From the NCBI GenBank assembly GCA_021201755.1, contig JAJQEI010000016.1, forward strand, positions 1 through 64,000: 64,000 bases of DNA, given 5' to 3'. The stretch is from Ruminococcus sp. (GTDB lineage Bacteria; Bacillota; Clostridia; Oscillospirales; Ruminococcaceae). The position numbers were made by a program, and so were the translations under genes. Position 1 is the first letter of the stretch, and each line of letters opens with the position of its first letter. The notes below the pieces were generated by a model, which worked only from the letters and a program-made list of their open reading frames with translations, ran no database searches and was not told the origin of the DNA. Shown one piece after another: positions 8,149 to 18,260 of this stretch.

Positions 8149-9354
8149 TTGGCACAACTGAAAAAACCTACTGTAAAAAACCCGGACCTGACTGCTGCTA
8201 TGGCTGCATTTAAGCAAAAGCAAAACCCTACGACGGAAAAAGCTATGCTGGATGCCGTTCAGGCGGCAAAGCTTATTGCCCCTATTGCACTGCAGGGCTC
8301 TCTCGAAGATATTACGCCAGACGAAAACGGTCAGCGTCAACTTCAGGCTTCTCTTATGGCTGTTTCCAACAAAAACGGGGAAAAATTCTTTCCCGCTTTC
8401 ACGGATTGGCTGGAATTTTTGAAGTGGAAAAATGAGCCGGACGAAGATACGATGGTGCTGTCCTTCGATCAATATTGCGATATTCTATTGAAACAAAACG
8501 TGGACATCCGTGGCATTCTCATCAATCCAGCAGAAGCGAGCATTGTCATCACCCGTGATAAAATGGCAGAACTCAAGGGCGTTCCTGTTCCAACAAATAA
8601 CATAGCAAATAATAGCGGGAAAGCGAATACCAAAATCCTAGGTCTCTTTGGCACAGAAAAATTATCCAATCCAGATTTGGTACAAGCGGCTGGACGTCTG
8701 CGGCAAGAAAACTCCCCAGAGGCACAAAACGCCGTCTTCCAAGCACTGCGTACAGGGAAGTTTGTTGCGCCTGCCATCATGCATGACTTACCGAAAACGG
8801 TAAAATCCGGCGAAAAAGTGACAGCAAAAGCAGAATTCGTAATGATTAATCAGGGAGACAAAAAATTCCTGCCGATTTTCTCCAGCCTGTCTGAATTGCA
8901 GAAATGGACTTCTGCACCAGAAAAATGTTGTGGCGTTCCGCTGACGTTGGCACAATATACAGATATGCTCTCGAGTCCGAAAAACTCGGCTTCTGGCATT
9001 GTCATTGACCCGTTTACTCTAGGACTGGCGTTTATGAAAGATCAGGTTCTGAAAATTATGCCACGGTTGGAACTAACGGAATTAAAGGTAATTCCTTTCG
9101 ATATGCTGCAGGATCTGAGCAATTACCTAAAAACCATTTCTGATGTAAACTGTGCATACCTGTCCGGTGTCAAGACGAATGACACCGAGGGACACCTGAT
9201 TATCCTCGACGTTGACGACAAGGAGAAGCTCAAGGAGATTGCAGATGCTGTCGCAAAGATTGCAAAGGATCATGGTACTTGCGTTGTTGCACCAATAGAT
9301 TCTCCCATGGGGAAAAAGGCAATCGAAGGAAAGACGCCGTTTTACGAAGCGTAA
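8149..9354 (+). CDS. SseB-family-like protein with two repeated domains (TTG start)
   Basis: Two related domains (…FFPAFTDWLEFLKW… / …FLPIFSSLSELQKW…); GAGGTG RBS. Confidence 0.7.
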   Translation: MAQLKKPTVKNPDLTAAMAAFKQKQNPTTEKAMLDAVQAAKLIAPIALQGSLEDITPDENGQRQLQASLMAVSNKNGEKFFPAFTDWLEFLKWKNEPDEDTMVLSFDQYCDILLKQNVDIRGILINPAEASIVITRDKMAELKGVPVPTNNIANNSGKANTKILGLFGTEKLSNPDLVQAAGRLRQENSPEAQNAVFQALRTGKFVAPAIMHDLPKTVKSGEKVTAKAEFVMINQGDKKFLPIFSSLSELQKWTSAPEKCCGVPLTLAQYTDMLSSPKNSASGIVIDPFTLGLAFMKDQVLKIMPRLELTELKVIPFDMLQDLSNYLKTISDVNCAYLSGVKTNDTEGHLIILDVDDKEKLKEIADAVAKIAKDHGTCVVAPIDSPMGKKAIEGKTPFYEA

Positions 9355-9388
9355 AATATTTATACATTATAGATATCATTGATATATC

Positions 9389-9427
9389 AAAAGGCTACTG
9401 CATATATGATGCAATAGCCTTTTTTAT
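9389..9427 (+). terminator. Intrinsic terminator
   Basis: AAAAGGCTACTGCATATATGATGCAATAGCCTTTTTT. Confidence 0.85.
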
Positions 9428-9434
9428 GTATGGA

Positions 9435-10199
9435 TTATTTTTGCGGCACAGCATTTTCTCGCAGAGACGCAAAAGCGGGTTTCAGCTTATGATATATATT
9501 TTTCACCTGTTTCCCATCGTGGTAATAGCGAGAGAGGAGATTGTTCAGCGTCAACAGATCTTCAGACGCTGTCACGATTGCACAAATACGATTAACCACC
9601 TTTTGATCATCCAGTGCAAGCAGCTCCCTGACACTCGTTTGCAGCTCTTTCGGAAATAATACTACAGAACCATTTTTCTTTCCTTTGGGTGCAGAACGTT
9701 CTTTCCGAGATGGTGTCGCTTCTGTATTGGATGCAGTCTCTGTTTCCATTTCTGATTCCGATTCTGCTTGCTTCAAAATCCGACTGGTATTCAATTGTTC
9801 CACACCATTGAGTGCATTTTCAATGCTGGAACAAATCGCCAAGGTCGTATGACTCTCCTGCAAGTACTGTTCAAAAAAGGTCAAGTCTAAATCAAAATCT
9901 GTGTCCTTGCTGATAATATACAATGGCACTTGCGGTCGTCTGCCCACCAGATAGCCAATATACATCGATAGCTGTAAGTCCAATGCATTTTTCACGGTGT
10001 TTTTTCGTGTCGAAATCGCCATAACCTCCATCAGCTGCAGCGTCGCCTGACAGGAAATCAATCGCCGATGGAGTTCAAAAGTCAGCCCACAGCGGTTCTG
10101 GGTATAGAAAATAATCACTTCATCACTCTTCGACAGCTTTTCCAGTCCGGTCAGCCCATCAATATATACATTTTCGTAATCAATCAAATAAATCACCAT
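9435..10199 (-). CDS. PIN/NYN-like domain protein
   Basis: N-term VIYLIDYENVYIDGLTGLEKL and ISKDTDFDLDL acidic motif. Confidence 0.65.
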   Translation of the reverse strand: MVIYLIDYENVYIDGLTGLEKLSKSDEVIIFYTQNRCGLTFELHRRLISCQATLQLMEVMAISTRKNTVKNALDLQLSMYIGYLVGRRPQVPLYIISKDTDFDLDLTFFEQYLQESHTTLAICSSIENALNGVEQLNTSRILKQAESESEMETETASNTEATPSRKERSAPKGKKNGSVVLFPKELQTSVRELLALDDQKVVNRICAIVTASEDLLTLNNLLSRYYHDGKQVKNIYHKLKPAFASLRENAVPQK

Positions 10200-10271
10200 A
10201 AATCTCCTCCGCTTCGACGTGTGTTCCATAGTGCAGGAAGTCACACGTCTTCTCGCCCTGATGATAAATCG

Positions 10272-10304
10272 AAAAAAAAAAGAGAACGCTCTCTTGCGTT
10301 CTCT
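10272..10304 (-). terminator. Terminator of tRNA cluster
   Basis: Minus: AGAGAACGCAAGAGAGCGTTCTCT followed by a T run. Confidence 0.8.
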
Positions 10305-10308
10305 TATA

Positions 10309-10382
10309 TGGAGGCGCCATCCGGATTTGAACCGGAGATCAGGGTGTTGCAGACCCTTGCCTTACCACTTGGCTATAGCGCC
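10309..10382 (-). tRNA. tRNA-Cys(GCA)
   Basis: GGCGCTATAGCCAAGTGGTAAGGCAAGGGTCTGCAACACCCT…TTCAAATCCGGATGGCGCCTCCA. Confidence 0.95.
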
Positions 10383-10385
10383 ACA

Positions 10386-10461
10386 TGGAGCAGATTACAA
10401 GACTCGAACTCGCTACCTCCACCTTGGCAAAGTGACGCTCTACCAGATGAGCTAAATCCGC
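10386..10461 (-). tRNA. tRNA-Gly(GCC)
   Basis: GCGGATTTAGCTCATCTGGTAGAGCGTCACTTTGCCAAGGTG…TTCGAGTCTTGTAATCTGCTCCA. Confidence 0.95.
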
Positions 10462-10537
10462 AAACGATATGCGTGTCACACGCATTTCCATCACATAATT
10501 AATAAACAAGCCAGACATTTTCTGTACCAAACCAGAA

Positions 10538-10560
10538 AAAAACTTTCTCGAAAGAAAGTT
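10538..10560 (-). terminator. Hairpin between tRNA-Asp and tRNA-Gly
   Basis: Minus: AAACTTTCTTTCGAGAAAGTTTTTTT. Confidence 0.55.
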
Positions 10561-10637
10561 TGGCGATCTGAAGGGGATTCGAACCCCTGACCTCCGCCGT
10601 GACAGGGCGGCGTTCTAACCAACTGAACTACCAGACC
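10561..10637 (-). tRNA. tRNA-Asp(GTC)
   Basis: GGTCTGGTAGTTCAGTTGGTTAGAACGCCGCCCTGTCACGGCGG…TTCGAATCCCCTTCAGATCGCCA. Confidence 0.95.
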
Positions 10638-10640
10638 ATA

Positions 10641-10716
10641 TGGTGGAAACTATAGGGCTCGAACCTATGACCCTCTGCTTGTAAGGCAGATGCTCTCCCA
10701 GCTGAGCTAAGCTTCC
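10641..10716 (-). tRNA. tRNA-Val(TAC)
   Basis: GGAAGCTTAGCTCAGCTGGGAGAGCATCTGCCTTACAAGCAGAGG…TTCGAGCCCTATAGTTTCCACCA. Confidence 0.95.
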
Positions 10717-10865
10717 ACATTCCTCTTTACGCCACAAAAAGAAACAGAGCCGTTAAAACTTTTCATCTTTCCTCCGTCTCACTCGCAACAACAATATATA
10801 TTATACACGATTCTCATGCACTTGTCAAGTGTTTTTTTAATTTTTTTGTTTCCACTTAAAAAATA

Positions 10866-10893
10866 AAAAGCACGGAATTTCCGTGCTTTTTCC
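10866..10893. terminator. Intrinsic terminator
   Basis: AAAAAGCACGGAATTTCCGTGCTTTTT. Confidence 0.8.
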
Positions 10894-10949
10894 AGCTTCT
10901 GTTTTACGTTCATAAAAAGTTTACAATCGAGATTATGGAAATTATAGAT

Positions 10950-12830
10950 TCACCGCTTTTCTGATTCGACGTTTTCTGCCATTTTCGGTTTTGCCATACC
11001 ACGCAATGCGATACCAAACAAGAACCAGAACATGGGTGCATGATAAATCATACTATCGTTCATCACACCACAGAATGCGTATGCCAAGAGTCCAAACCAC
11101 AGACCCATTTGCCACGGATTCCATACATACTTCTTTCGGAACAGACGAATGCCACAGAAAAAGAACACGGTCAACGCCACAATGACGAGTACGGCGGAAA
11201 GCACACCAGTATCCTGTGCCATCTGTAAGTACCAGTTGTGTGGTTTATTAAACAGGGCATACTGTCCAAAAATATTCAATAGTGCAGGCAAATCGTTTTG
11301 TTCCAGATAATAAATAGACGTACTTGTTCCATGCCCAAGAAAAATACAGTCATCCAATTCCGAAATCGTATTTGCCCAAACAAAAACTCTGCCATTTAAA
11401 TAAGTATATTTCGTCTGAAGCCAGCGACTGTCGCTCACTTGAGGAACGTCGTCTAAAATTGTATTGCCAATCCCAACCACTTGCCAGCCGTCAGAAGTGC
11501 GAATCGTTTCGAGCTTTGCACCGTCACCCTCTTGTAACTGATAACCCAAATCAAACGCCAAGCCGATAGAGGTTATCTCCACTTGACAATATTCCAACGC
11601 ATCTTCCGCAAAGGAAAGCACCCCGTCTATCGACTCCTGTGGTGTCACGGTTGTCCCATTGCAAACAAAAGTCAAATCCGACGCAGACAGCGATTCCGAT
11701 TCTGCCGTTACCTTCAGCACGGTATCCGCATTTTCCAGCGTCAAGGTGTTTCCGTCCACGTGTACTTCTAACAGACGGAACGTATTCTCTGCATCGACAC
11801 CCACAATCGTATGTTCCAGTTTTTCCGTCAGCGTATCGCCGCTTCGGGTATTGACAAATCTGCAGCTACCCACAACGACCGCAACCACTGCCACGATAGT
11901 GACAATATATTTTCCAACACGCATCCAATTGCTGCGCAGCAGCCGCACCAGCAGGTATACCGCCATCGTACCAAATCCAAACAGAATTGCGTTGGATACA
12001 TGGGTCAAAAGGAGAGCCATAGTGAGTAAAACCGTCACCGCAATTCGTATCAAAAGCGTACTGGTTTTCAAATCCATCGTAATCGTACCACACAGAACTG
12101 GCAGAAGCATAGCATAATACAGTCCCAGATAATCTGCGTTACCGAAGGTTAAAACGGCACTATCTGTTGCAGATACTTTTCCCGTCAGTTGGGAGAGAGT
12201 TTGAATCAACGAAAGATTATAATAACAAACACCAAAAGTGTTTTCTAAAATCGCCAAGATTCCGAGGACAAAAGCCAAAACCACAAGAGATTTTTTGACA
12301 AACTCAATGACTTCGTCTCGATCGCACCAAAACCACGCTGCCGCAAAGACAATCCCGTACGCCAGCAGAGCCAGATAGCCCTCATATAAGCCATAGTTTC
12401 CAATCCACGCCTCGAGAGGATAATCGGAAAAAATTGTAGAAAGAAGTCCGAGCAGCAAATAACCACCCATACAGCCGAATATGGTGAGCATCATTTTCGA
12501 TAGAGGCATTTCTCGTCTTGGTTTCAGACACAGTCGCTCATAGATAAAATAGACCAGTGCAAAAACTGCGATTCCCCATAAAAAGACCTCCCGACAAAGC
12601 TGTTCAAAGTCCTGATAATCGGACGATCCTATAAAATAAGCAGTTCGAGAAGCATCCGTTATCGGTGCTGTTACGGAAAGCGTGATAAACGGCAGAATAC
12701 AAATCAACACCGTCAAAATTTTTCCAGGAAGTGTCCACTTCCAAGGAGAAGTAATTTGAACAGCCGTACGACTCTTCGGTGTCTGTGACCCCGAACGACT
12801 GCCGGAATGATTTTGTGTTGTTGAACCCAT
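10950..12830 (-). CDS. O-antigen ligase/polymerase-like multi-TM membrane protein
   Basis: Many TM helices, large extracytoplasmic loop, …FVWANTISELDDCIFLGHGTSTS…HNWYLQMAQDTGVLSAV… WzyC/RfaL-like motif. Confidence 0.75.
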   Translation of the reverse strand: MGSTTQNHSGSRSGSQTPKSRTAVQITSPWKWTLPGKILTVLICILPFITLSVTAPITDASRTAYFIGSSDYQDFEQLCREVFLWGIAVFALVYFIYERLCLKPRREMPLSKMMLTIFGCMGGYLLLGLLSTIFSDYPLEAWIGNYGLYEGYLALLAYGIVFAAAWFWCDRDEVIEFVKKSLVVLAFVLGILAILENTFGVCYYNLSLIQTLSQLTGKVSATDSAVLTFGNADYLGLYYAMLLPVLCGTITMDLKTSTLLIRIAVTVLLTMALLLTHVSNAILFGFGTMAVYLLVRLLRSNWMRVGKYIVTIVAVVAVVVGSCRFVNTRSGDTLTEKLEHTIVGVDAENTFRLLEVHVDGNTLTLENADTVLKVTAESESLSASDLTFVCNGTTVTPQESIDGVLSFAEDALEYCQVEITSIGLAFDLGYQLQEGDGAKLETIRTSDGWQVVGIGNTILDDVPQVSDSRWLQTKYTYLNGRVFVWANTISELDDCIFLGHGTSTSIYYLEQNDLPALLNIFGQYALFNKPHNWYLQMAQDTGVLSAVLVIVALTVFFFCGIRLFRKKYVWNPWQMGLWFGLLAYAFCGVMNDSMIYHAPMFWFLFGIALRGMAKPKMAENVESEKR

Positions 12831-13165
12831 AGATATTCCTCCTGATATGCAAAAAAAGATACAAAATAAAATAAGATTATGATATTCATTATAATATATC
12901 TTCTAAAAAAGTCAACCGTTTGATTAAAACAAATTCAGAATTCAGAATCAGAAGGTGAAAGAACCTTGGAAGGTTGGAAAATCAAATGGAATAAATTCCG
13001 GAGGGAATTGTTAATTGATTATTTCTAAAAGTACTCCCATTTCGTGTTGCATCGTGTTTGCTTTTTAAGGCAAATTGGAGAGCAAAAAATTAAACCGAAA
13101 AATAGAAAAAACACACAATTTCGATGAATCTCCGAGATTGTATGCATTCTTGAAGCTTTTAGATT

Positions 13166-13255
13166 TGGCGGAGAGTGTGGGATTCGAACCCACGTGCCAA
13201 ATAAGGGCAACCGCATTTCGAGTGCGGCTCGTTATGACCACTTCGATAACTCTCC
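13166..13255 (-). tRNA. tRNA-Ser(CGA)
   Basis: GGAGAGTTATCGAAGTGGTCATAACGAGCCGCACTCGAAATGCGG…TTCGAATCCCACACTCTCCGCCA with long variable arm. Confidence 0.95.
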
Positions 13256-13548
13256 AGTTAGAAGCTAGAAGATAAATTATAAAAATCACATTTGAAAATA
13301 TACCACATAACAATGTTCATTGTAATACATACTTTCTAAAAAAGCAAGCCATTTTATGCTTTTTTATTATATTGCACAAAAATTTAGCTTTTTTCTCCAT
13401 TATATTTATCTGATTTGTTGTTTTTTTCGCTTTTTCTTGACAATCCGACAAGAATGTACTATACTAAATTTATATTATAAATTTTATATAAATAAATTTG
13501 ATAAATCATTATCTCCAATCGACATTGTTTTTAGAAGGGATTTTTCAC

Positions 13549-14023
13549 ATGAATTTTTTTTTCAAGCCTATCTCGCAACACAAAGTTGACACTGATTACT
13601 TGTGGGTGCTTTTTAGTACTCACGTTACTGATTTTAACTTTTTTGATGATCTGTCCGATTCATATGAGTAGTTCTGCAAACGGTACAACAGATGCGCTGA
13701 TTGTCACAGAAACAACGACGAGTACGACAACGACTACCACTACTACAACAGAAACCGTTTCAGATGTATATGATTCTTCCAGTGCCGATGCGTCTAGTTC
13801 TGCAAATGCATCTTCTAATTCCTATAATTCTTATAATAGTTATAGCTCGTCTAGCAATAATTCCTATTATTCCAGTAGTTCCAGTAGCTCTAGTAGCTCT
13901 GACAGCATCGTTGCAACAGAAGCGGCACAGACTGATTCCGCTGCAGCAAATACACCTTCCGCTGATGAGGGAAACGATAATAACGGCGAACAATATGACG
14001 TGGCAAGCGACAATACACAATAA
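13549..14023 (+). CDS. Secreted/membrane-anchored Thr/Ser-rich protein, N-terminus out of frame through a T9 tract
   Basis: ATG AAT T9 C…; removing one T gives MNFFSSLSRNTKLTLITCGCFLVLTLLILTFLMICP… then TTTSTTTTTTTTTET and Ser-rich tail. Confidence 0.6.
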
Positions 14024-14157
14024 GATTATCTCTATCAGTCCTTAAAAATCAATTGCTTCTCCATCTAAAAAACACCACAGAATCGAACTAAAAACGGCAA
14101 AATTATGCCCTAACTCCCAAAAGCATTGATTTAGAAGCTCAGAAAATAAAAGAAAAT

Positions 14158-14182
14158 CCCCTTGCTGTACCATAGCAAGGGG
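14158..14182 (+). promoter_or_regulatory. Strong hairpin upstream of tgt
   Basis: CCCCTTGCT-GTACCAT-AGCAAGGGG perfect 9-bp stem. Confidence 0.6.
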
Positions 14183-14208
14183 AATATCTCATGGAGGAAC
14201 AAATACGA

Positions 14209-15339
14209 ATGTTTACACTGCAAAAAGTCGAGAATCACGCACGACGTGGCGTTTTTGAAACAGTTCATGGAACCATTCAGACGCCTTTTTTTATGAATGT
14301 AGGAACAGCCGGTGCTATCAAAGGCGGCGTGTCCTCCTTGGATTTGGCGAGCTTAAAGTGTCAGGTTGAATTATGCAACACATATCACTTACACTTGCGA
14401 CCGGGGGATAAAATCGTCCGGCAAATGGGCGGACTCCACAAATTTATAAACTGGCATAAACCGATTCTCACAGATAGCGGTGGATTTCAAGTGTTCTCTC
14501 TGGCAAAGCTGCGCCGCATTCGGGAGGAAGGCGTCTATTTTCAATCTCACATTGACGGGCGTCGAATTTTTATGGGACCAGAAGAAAGTATGCAGATTCA
14601 ATCAAATTTAGGTTCCACCATTGCAATGGCATTTGATGAATGTGTTGAAAATCCATCGCCACTGGAATATGTACAAAACTCTTGTGCCAGAACAACACGG
14701 TGGCTGGAACGATGCCAAGTGGAAATGGCTCGACTAAACAACCTAGATACCACGCTGAACTCACATCAATTGTTGTTCGGCATCAATCAAGGCGGTACAT
14801 TCGATGCCATTCGGATTTCACATATGCGTGAAATCGCAGCTATGGGACTGGATGGCTATGCCATTGGCGGATTGGCGGTAGGCGAACCGACAGAGGTCAT
14901 GTACCACATTATTGAACAGATCGAACCGTTTATGCCAAAAGAGAAACCACGCTACTTAATGGGCGTCGGGACACCGTCAAATATTATCGAAGGTGTGGCT
15001 CGTGGTATCGATATGTTTGACTGTATCATACCCAGTCGTAACGCACGCCACGGTACGATTTTCACTTGGGATGGAATTTTACATATTACAAACGCTGATT
15101 ACGAAACCAATGCACAACCACTCGACTCCAAATGTGACTGTCCGGTATGCCGCAATTTTTCCCGTGCTTATATCCGTCACCTGTTCAAAGCAAAGGAGCA
15201 GCTGGCAGGACGTCTGGCGGTGACACACAATTTGTATTTTTACAATACTTTGTTGGAAAAAATTCGGGATGCTCTGGACGACGGTACTTTTGCACACTTT
15301 CAAAATGAATACAGTGAACGTCTCGCAGCAAAAATCTAA
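14209..15339 (+). CDS. tgt: Queuine/preQ1 tRNA-guanine transglycosylase (start probably 14209; track start 14191)
   Basis: LTDSGGFQVFSLAKLR, FQSHIDGRRIFMGPEESM, MGVGTPSNIIEGVARGIDMFDCIIPSRNARHG. Confidence 0.95.
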   Translation: MFTLQKVENHARRGVFETVHGTIQTPFFMNVGTAGAIKGGVSSLDLASLKCQVELCNTYHLHLRPGDKIVRQMGGLHKFINWHKPILTDSGGFQVFSLAKLRRIREEGVYFQSHIDGRRIFMGPEESMQIQSNLGSTIAMAFDECVENPSPLEYVQNSCARTTRWLERCQVEMARLNNLDTTLNSHQLLFGINQGGTFDAIRISHMREIAAMGLDGYAIGGLAVGEPTEVMYHIIEQIEPFMPKEKPRYLMGVGTPSNIIEGVARGIDMFDCIIPSRNARHGTIFTWDGILHITNADYETNAQPLDSKCDCPVCRNFSRAYIRHLFKAKEQLAGRLAVTHNLYFYNTLLEKIRDALDDGTFAHFQNEYSERLAAKI

Positions 15340-15494
15340 ACTAGCATAAAAAATCTCCCAGAAACGAGGATTGCTTTCACACCCTTTTGATTTCTTTTTC
15401 ATAAAAATTTTTCAAATCAAATTGACAATTTATTTTCCTTGTGCTATAATAATAAAAACGCTTTTGTATATCTCTACGAAAAGAGGCGAAAAGC

Positions 15495-16838
15495 ATGAAA
15501 AATAATGTTGATTTTATCATGGATACATACTTCAGCGATTTTGTCAAGGTGATCAAAGTAAACAATAATACTGGTGAATTCCAGTTTTTACGAAAATGCC
15601 CTCTGGAAGAAGACCCGGATAAGCTTGGTATCAAAACCATAGATGCATATGCAGAACAAATTGTTGCCAAACAAATGCGGACACCAGACGCTGCGGAAAA
15701 CATTATCTTTCACTCGAAGTCCGCCTTTTTGAAACAGCTGCAAAAAAGCGGTGAAACCAAATCAGTACACACAGATATCTACCATATCGGTGATCAATAT
15801 CTATGGTTAACCTGCCGTATTTCGATTCCAAAAGATTTTTCCAAGGAAAATCCTTGGTATCTGATTACGTGGAAGCCTACAGACAGTGAAACAGAATCTA
15901 TGGCAGAATCTATGGTTATTTTTGCTACAAGCTTCTATAAAATCCTCAAAGTAAATTTGACACTAGACACTTATGAAATCATCAAGGTCAAAGATGACGA
16001 GCTAAATCATGCAGTGGTTCATACAAAACATATCACCGATTGGTGGCGCATTTTTGCCGATCAGGGTTATGTTCATGCAGAAGATCGTGCCAATTATGAT
16101 TGCTTTACAGAAATGGATGAAATGCAAAAAGAATTACGTCATGGAACAAAATTTCTGCGCTGTCGCTACCGTCGAAAGACTAATGCGCAATTTTGTTGGG
16201 TTAGTATGGAAATTATTCCTGCCTTGGAATACACTGACGATAACCAAATTGTCATGCTCTACATCCGTGACATCAACGATGACTACATCAATGAGGTAAT
16301 GCATCAACAGGAATTGGAACATTATTGCTACCATGACGGTGCGACGGGATTGCGAAACCGACTATATTACAATCGACTTTGCGACAAATACAGCGACGGT
16401 TGTGAAAATTCAGTTGGAATTATCTTCGCTGACTTGAATCGTCTCAAATACATCAACGACACATATGGACACACAGAAGGCGATCGTTATATTCAAGATT
16501 TTGCGCAGCTTTTGGCAAATCGATTTGAACTGGAACATTCCTACCGCATCAGTGACGATGAGTTTATGGTGATTCTACAAAATATTTCCGAAAAAGATTT
16601 CCAAATACAAGCGGATCAGCTGCACGATACCATTCAAAAAATGGATGTCTCTGTTGCAACAATGGGATGTGCCTATGAAAATGCCGAAAAAAAACGGTTA
16701 GAGGATATTGTGCAACAAGCTGAGCAGCGTATGTACGAAGATAAAGAACACTTTTACCAAATCTACTCTGCGTATGGTCGGAAAAAGATGACTTTTATCT
16801 GTGATGACATCGCAAATATTCCAAAATTTAAATCATAA
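15495..16838 (+). CDS. GGDEF-domain protein with degenerate motif (SDDEF)
   Basis: …DGATGLRNRLYYNRL…IFADLNRLKYINDTYGHTEGDRYIQDF…YRISDDEFMVIL. Confidence 0.85.
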   Translation: MKNNVDFIMDTYFSDFVKVIKVNNNTGEFQFLRKCPLEEDPDKLGIKTIDAYAEQIVAKQMRTPDAAENIIFHSKSAFLKQLQKSGETKSVHTDIYHIGDQYLWLTCRISIPKDFSKENPWYLITWKPTDSETESMAESMVIFATSFYKILKVNLTLDTYEIIKVKDDELNHAVVHTKHITDWWRIFADQGYVHAEDRANYDCFTEMDEMQKELRHGTKFLRCRYRRKTNAQFCWVSMEIIPALEYTDDNQIVMLYIRDINDDYINEVMHQQELEHYCYHDGATGLRNRLYYNRLCDKYSDGCENSVGIIFADLNRLKYINDTYGHTEGDRYIQDFAQLLANRFELEHSYRISDDEFMVILQNISEKDFQIQADQLHDTIQKMDVSVATMGCAYENAEKKRLEDIVQQAEQRMYEDKEHFYQIYSAYGRKKMTFICDDIANIPKFKS

Positions 16839-16882
16839 AAAGAACCGATGCAGCCTTTTTCAAGTACATCGGTTCTTTCTAT
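16836..16882. terminator. Intrinsic terminator (bidirectional)
   Basis: AAAAGAACCGATG…CATCGGTTCTTT. Confidence 0.8.
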
Positions 16883-16922
16883 TTTATCAGGGAGATCAAA
16901 ATGTTATTTTAAGGAAGCGTCC

Positions 16923-18260
16923 TTATTCATGCTCCTGTGCTTTTGTCATGACGCTTTTATATGATGGCCGGACAATTTTTCCGGCATTGATAAGTTCTTC
17001 CAAACGATGGGCACACCAGCCTACGACTCTGGCGATGGCGAACAATGGCGTATAAAGCTCCACCGGAATTCCCAACATATCATAGACAAATCCACTGTAA
17101 AAATCCACATTTGGACTAACGCCTTTGAAAATATGTCTTTTTTTCGCAATTAACTCCGGCGCAAGCTCTTCTACATATCGATAAAGCTGTAATTCTGTTT
17201 CCTTGCCCTTTTCTACGGCGAGTTCTTCTACATAAGATTTTAACACTTGTTCTCTCGGGTCAGAGATGCTATAAACAGCATGTCCAATACCATAAATCAA
17301 ACCTTTTTTGTCAAAAACTTGTTTTTCTAAAATTTGATCCAAATAAGCTCGTACAGCGTCTCTGTCTAACCAGTCGGAAACATTTTCCCGAATATTCTGC
17401 ATCATCTGCATTACCTTGATATTTGCTCCACCATGTTTTGCGCCTTTCAACGAGGACATCGCCGCAGCAATTGTAGAATAAGTGTCCGAACCGGATGATG
17501 TCACCACACGAGTTGTAAATGTCGAATTATTGCCGCCACCATGCTCCATATGCAGCATCAGAGCTACATCTAATACATCTGCTTCCAATGCCGTATATTT
17601 TCCGTCCGGACGCAATAGTGCCAAGAAGTTTTCTGCCGTTGATTTTTCCGGATCTGGCTGATGAATATACATACTATCGTAATTTTCATAGTGATTATAA
17701 GCGTGATATCCATACGTCGCCAAAAGTGGAAATGTTGCAATCAAGCGGAAGCACTGTTGAATCGACGCCATCAAGCTATCATCCCCCACGGTTGAATCGT
17801 AGGACGCCAATGTTAAGATACTCTTTGTCATGGAATTCATGATATCCTTTGTCGGTGCCTTCATAATAACATCACGGACGAAATTTGCCGGAAGTGTCCG
17901 AAATTGTCCCAAAATACGACAGAATTCCTGTAACTCCTGTTCTGATGGCATTTCTCCAAACAACAATAGATATGCCGTCTTTTCAAAGCCAAACACACTG
18001 TTTCGCTGTGCTATCAATGATTTTATAGGATAACCACGATACCATAACTCGCCAGCACAAGATTCCCGTACCCCACCAACTTGACGATAAGATATAATAT
18101 CCGAAATTCGAGTCAGCCCTGTAAGGACACCTTTTCCTGACTGATCCCGCAATCCACGATTCACACCGTATTCTTGAAAAAGAATATTGGGAATTGTATC
18201 ATTTTTTTCACACAGCACTGCCTTCTCGTTAAAAAATTCTTGCATTCGTGATTTAGGCAT
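16923..18260 (-). CDS. Citrate synthase
   Basis: LTGLTRISDI…GELWYRGYPIKSL…LMLHMEHGGGNNSTFTTRVVTSSGSDTYSTIAAAMSSLKGAKHGGAN…IYGIGHAVYSISDPR. Confidence 0.95.
   Translation of the reverse strand: MPKSRMQEFFNEKAVLCEKNDTIPNILFQEYGVNRGLRDQSGKGVLTGLTRISDIISYRQVGGVRESCAGELWYRGYPIKSLIAQRNSVFGFEKTAYLLLFGEMPSEQELQEFCRILGQFRTLPANFVRDVIMKAPTKDIMNSMTKSILTLASYDSTVGDDSLMASIQQCFRLIATFPLLATYGYHAYNHYENYDSMYIHQPDPEKSTAENFLALLRPDGKYTALEADVLDVALMLHMEHGGGNNSTFTTRVVTSSGSDTYSTIAAAMSSLKGAKHGGANIKVMQMMQNIRENVSDWLDRDAVRAYLDQILEKQVFDKKGLIYGIGHAVYSISDPREQVLKSYVEELAVEKGKETELQLYRYVEELAPELIAKKRHIFKGVSPNVDFYSGFVYDMLGIPVELYTPLFAIARVVGWCAHRLEELINAGKIVRPSYKSVMTKAQEHE

Noticed and set aside
10309-10716. + strand ORFs over 10.07-10.50 kb (for example 10068-10502, 10219-10455)
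   Set aside because: They run across four tRNA genes and are spurious.
11583-12117. Several + strand ORFs within 10.9-12.8 kb
   Set aside because: Opposite strand of a clear multi-TM membrane protein; no RBS and implausible composition.
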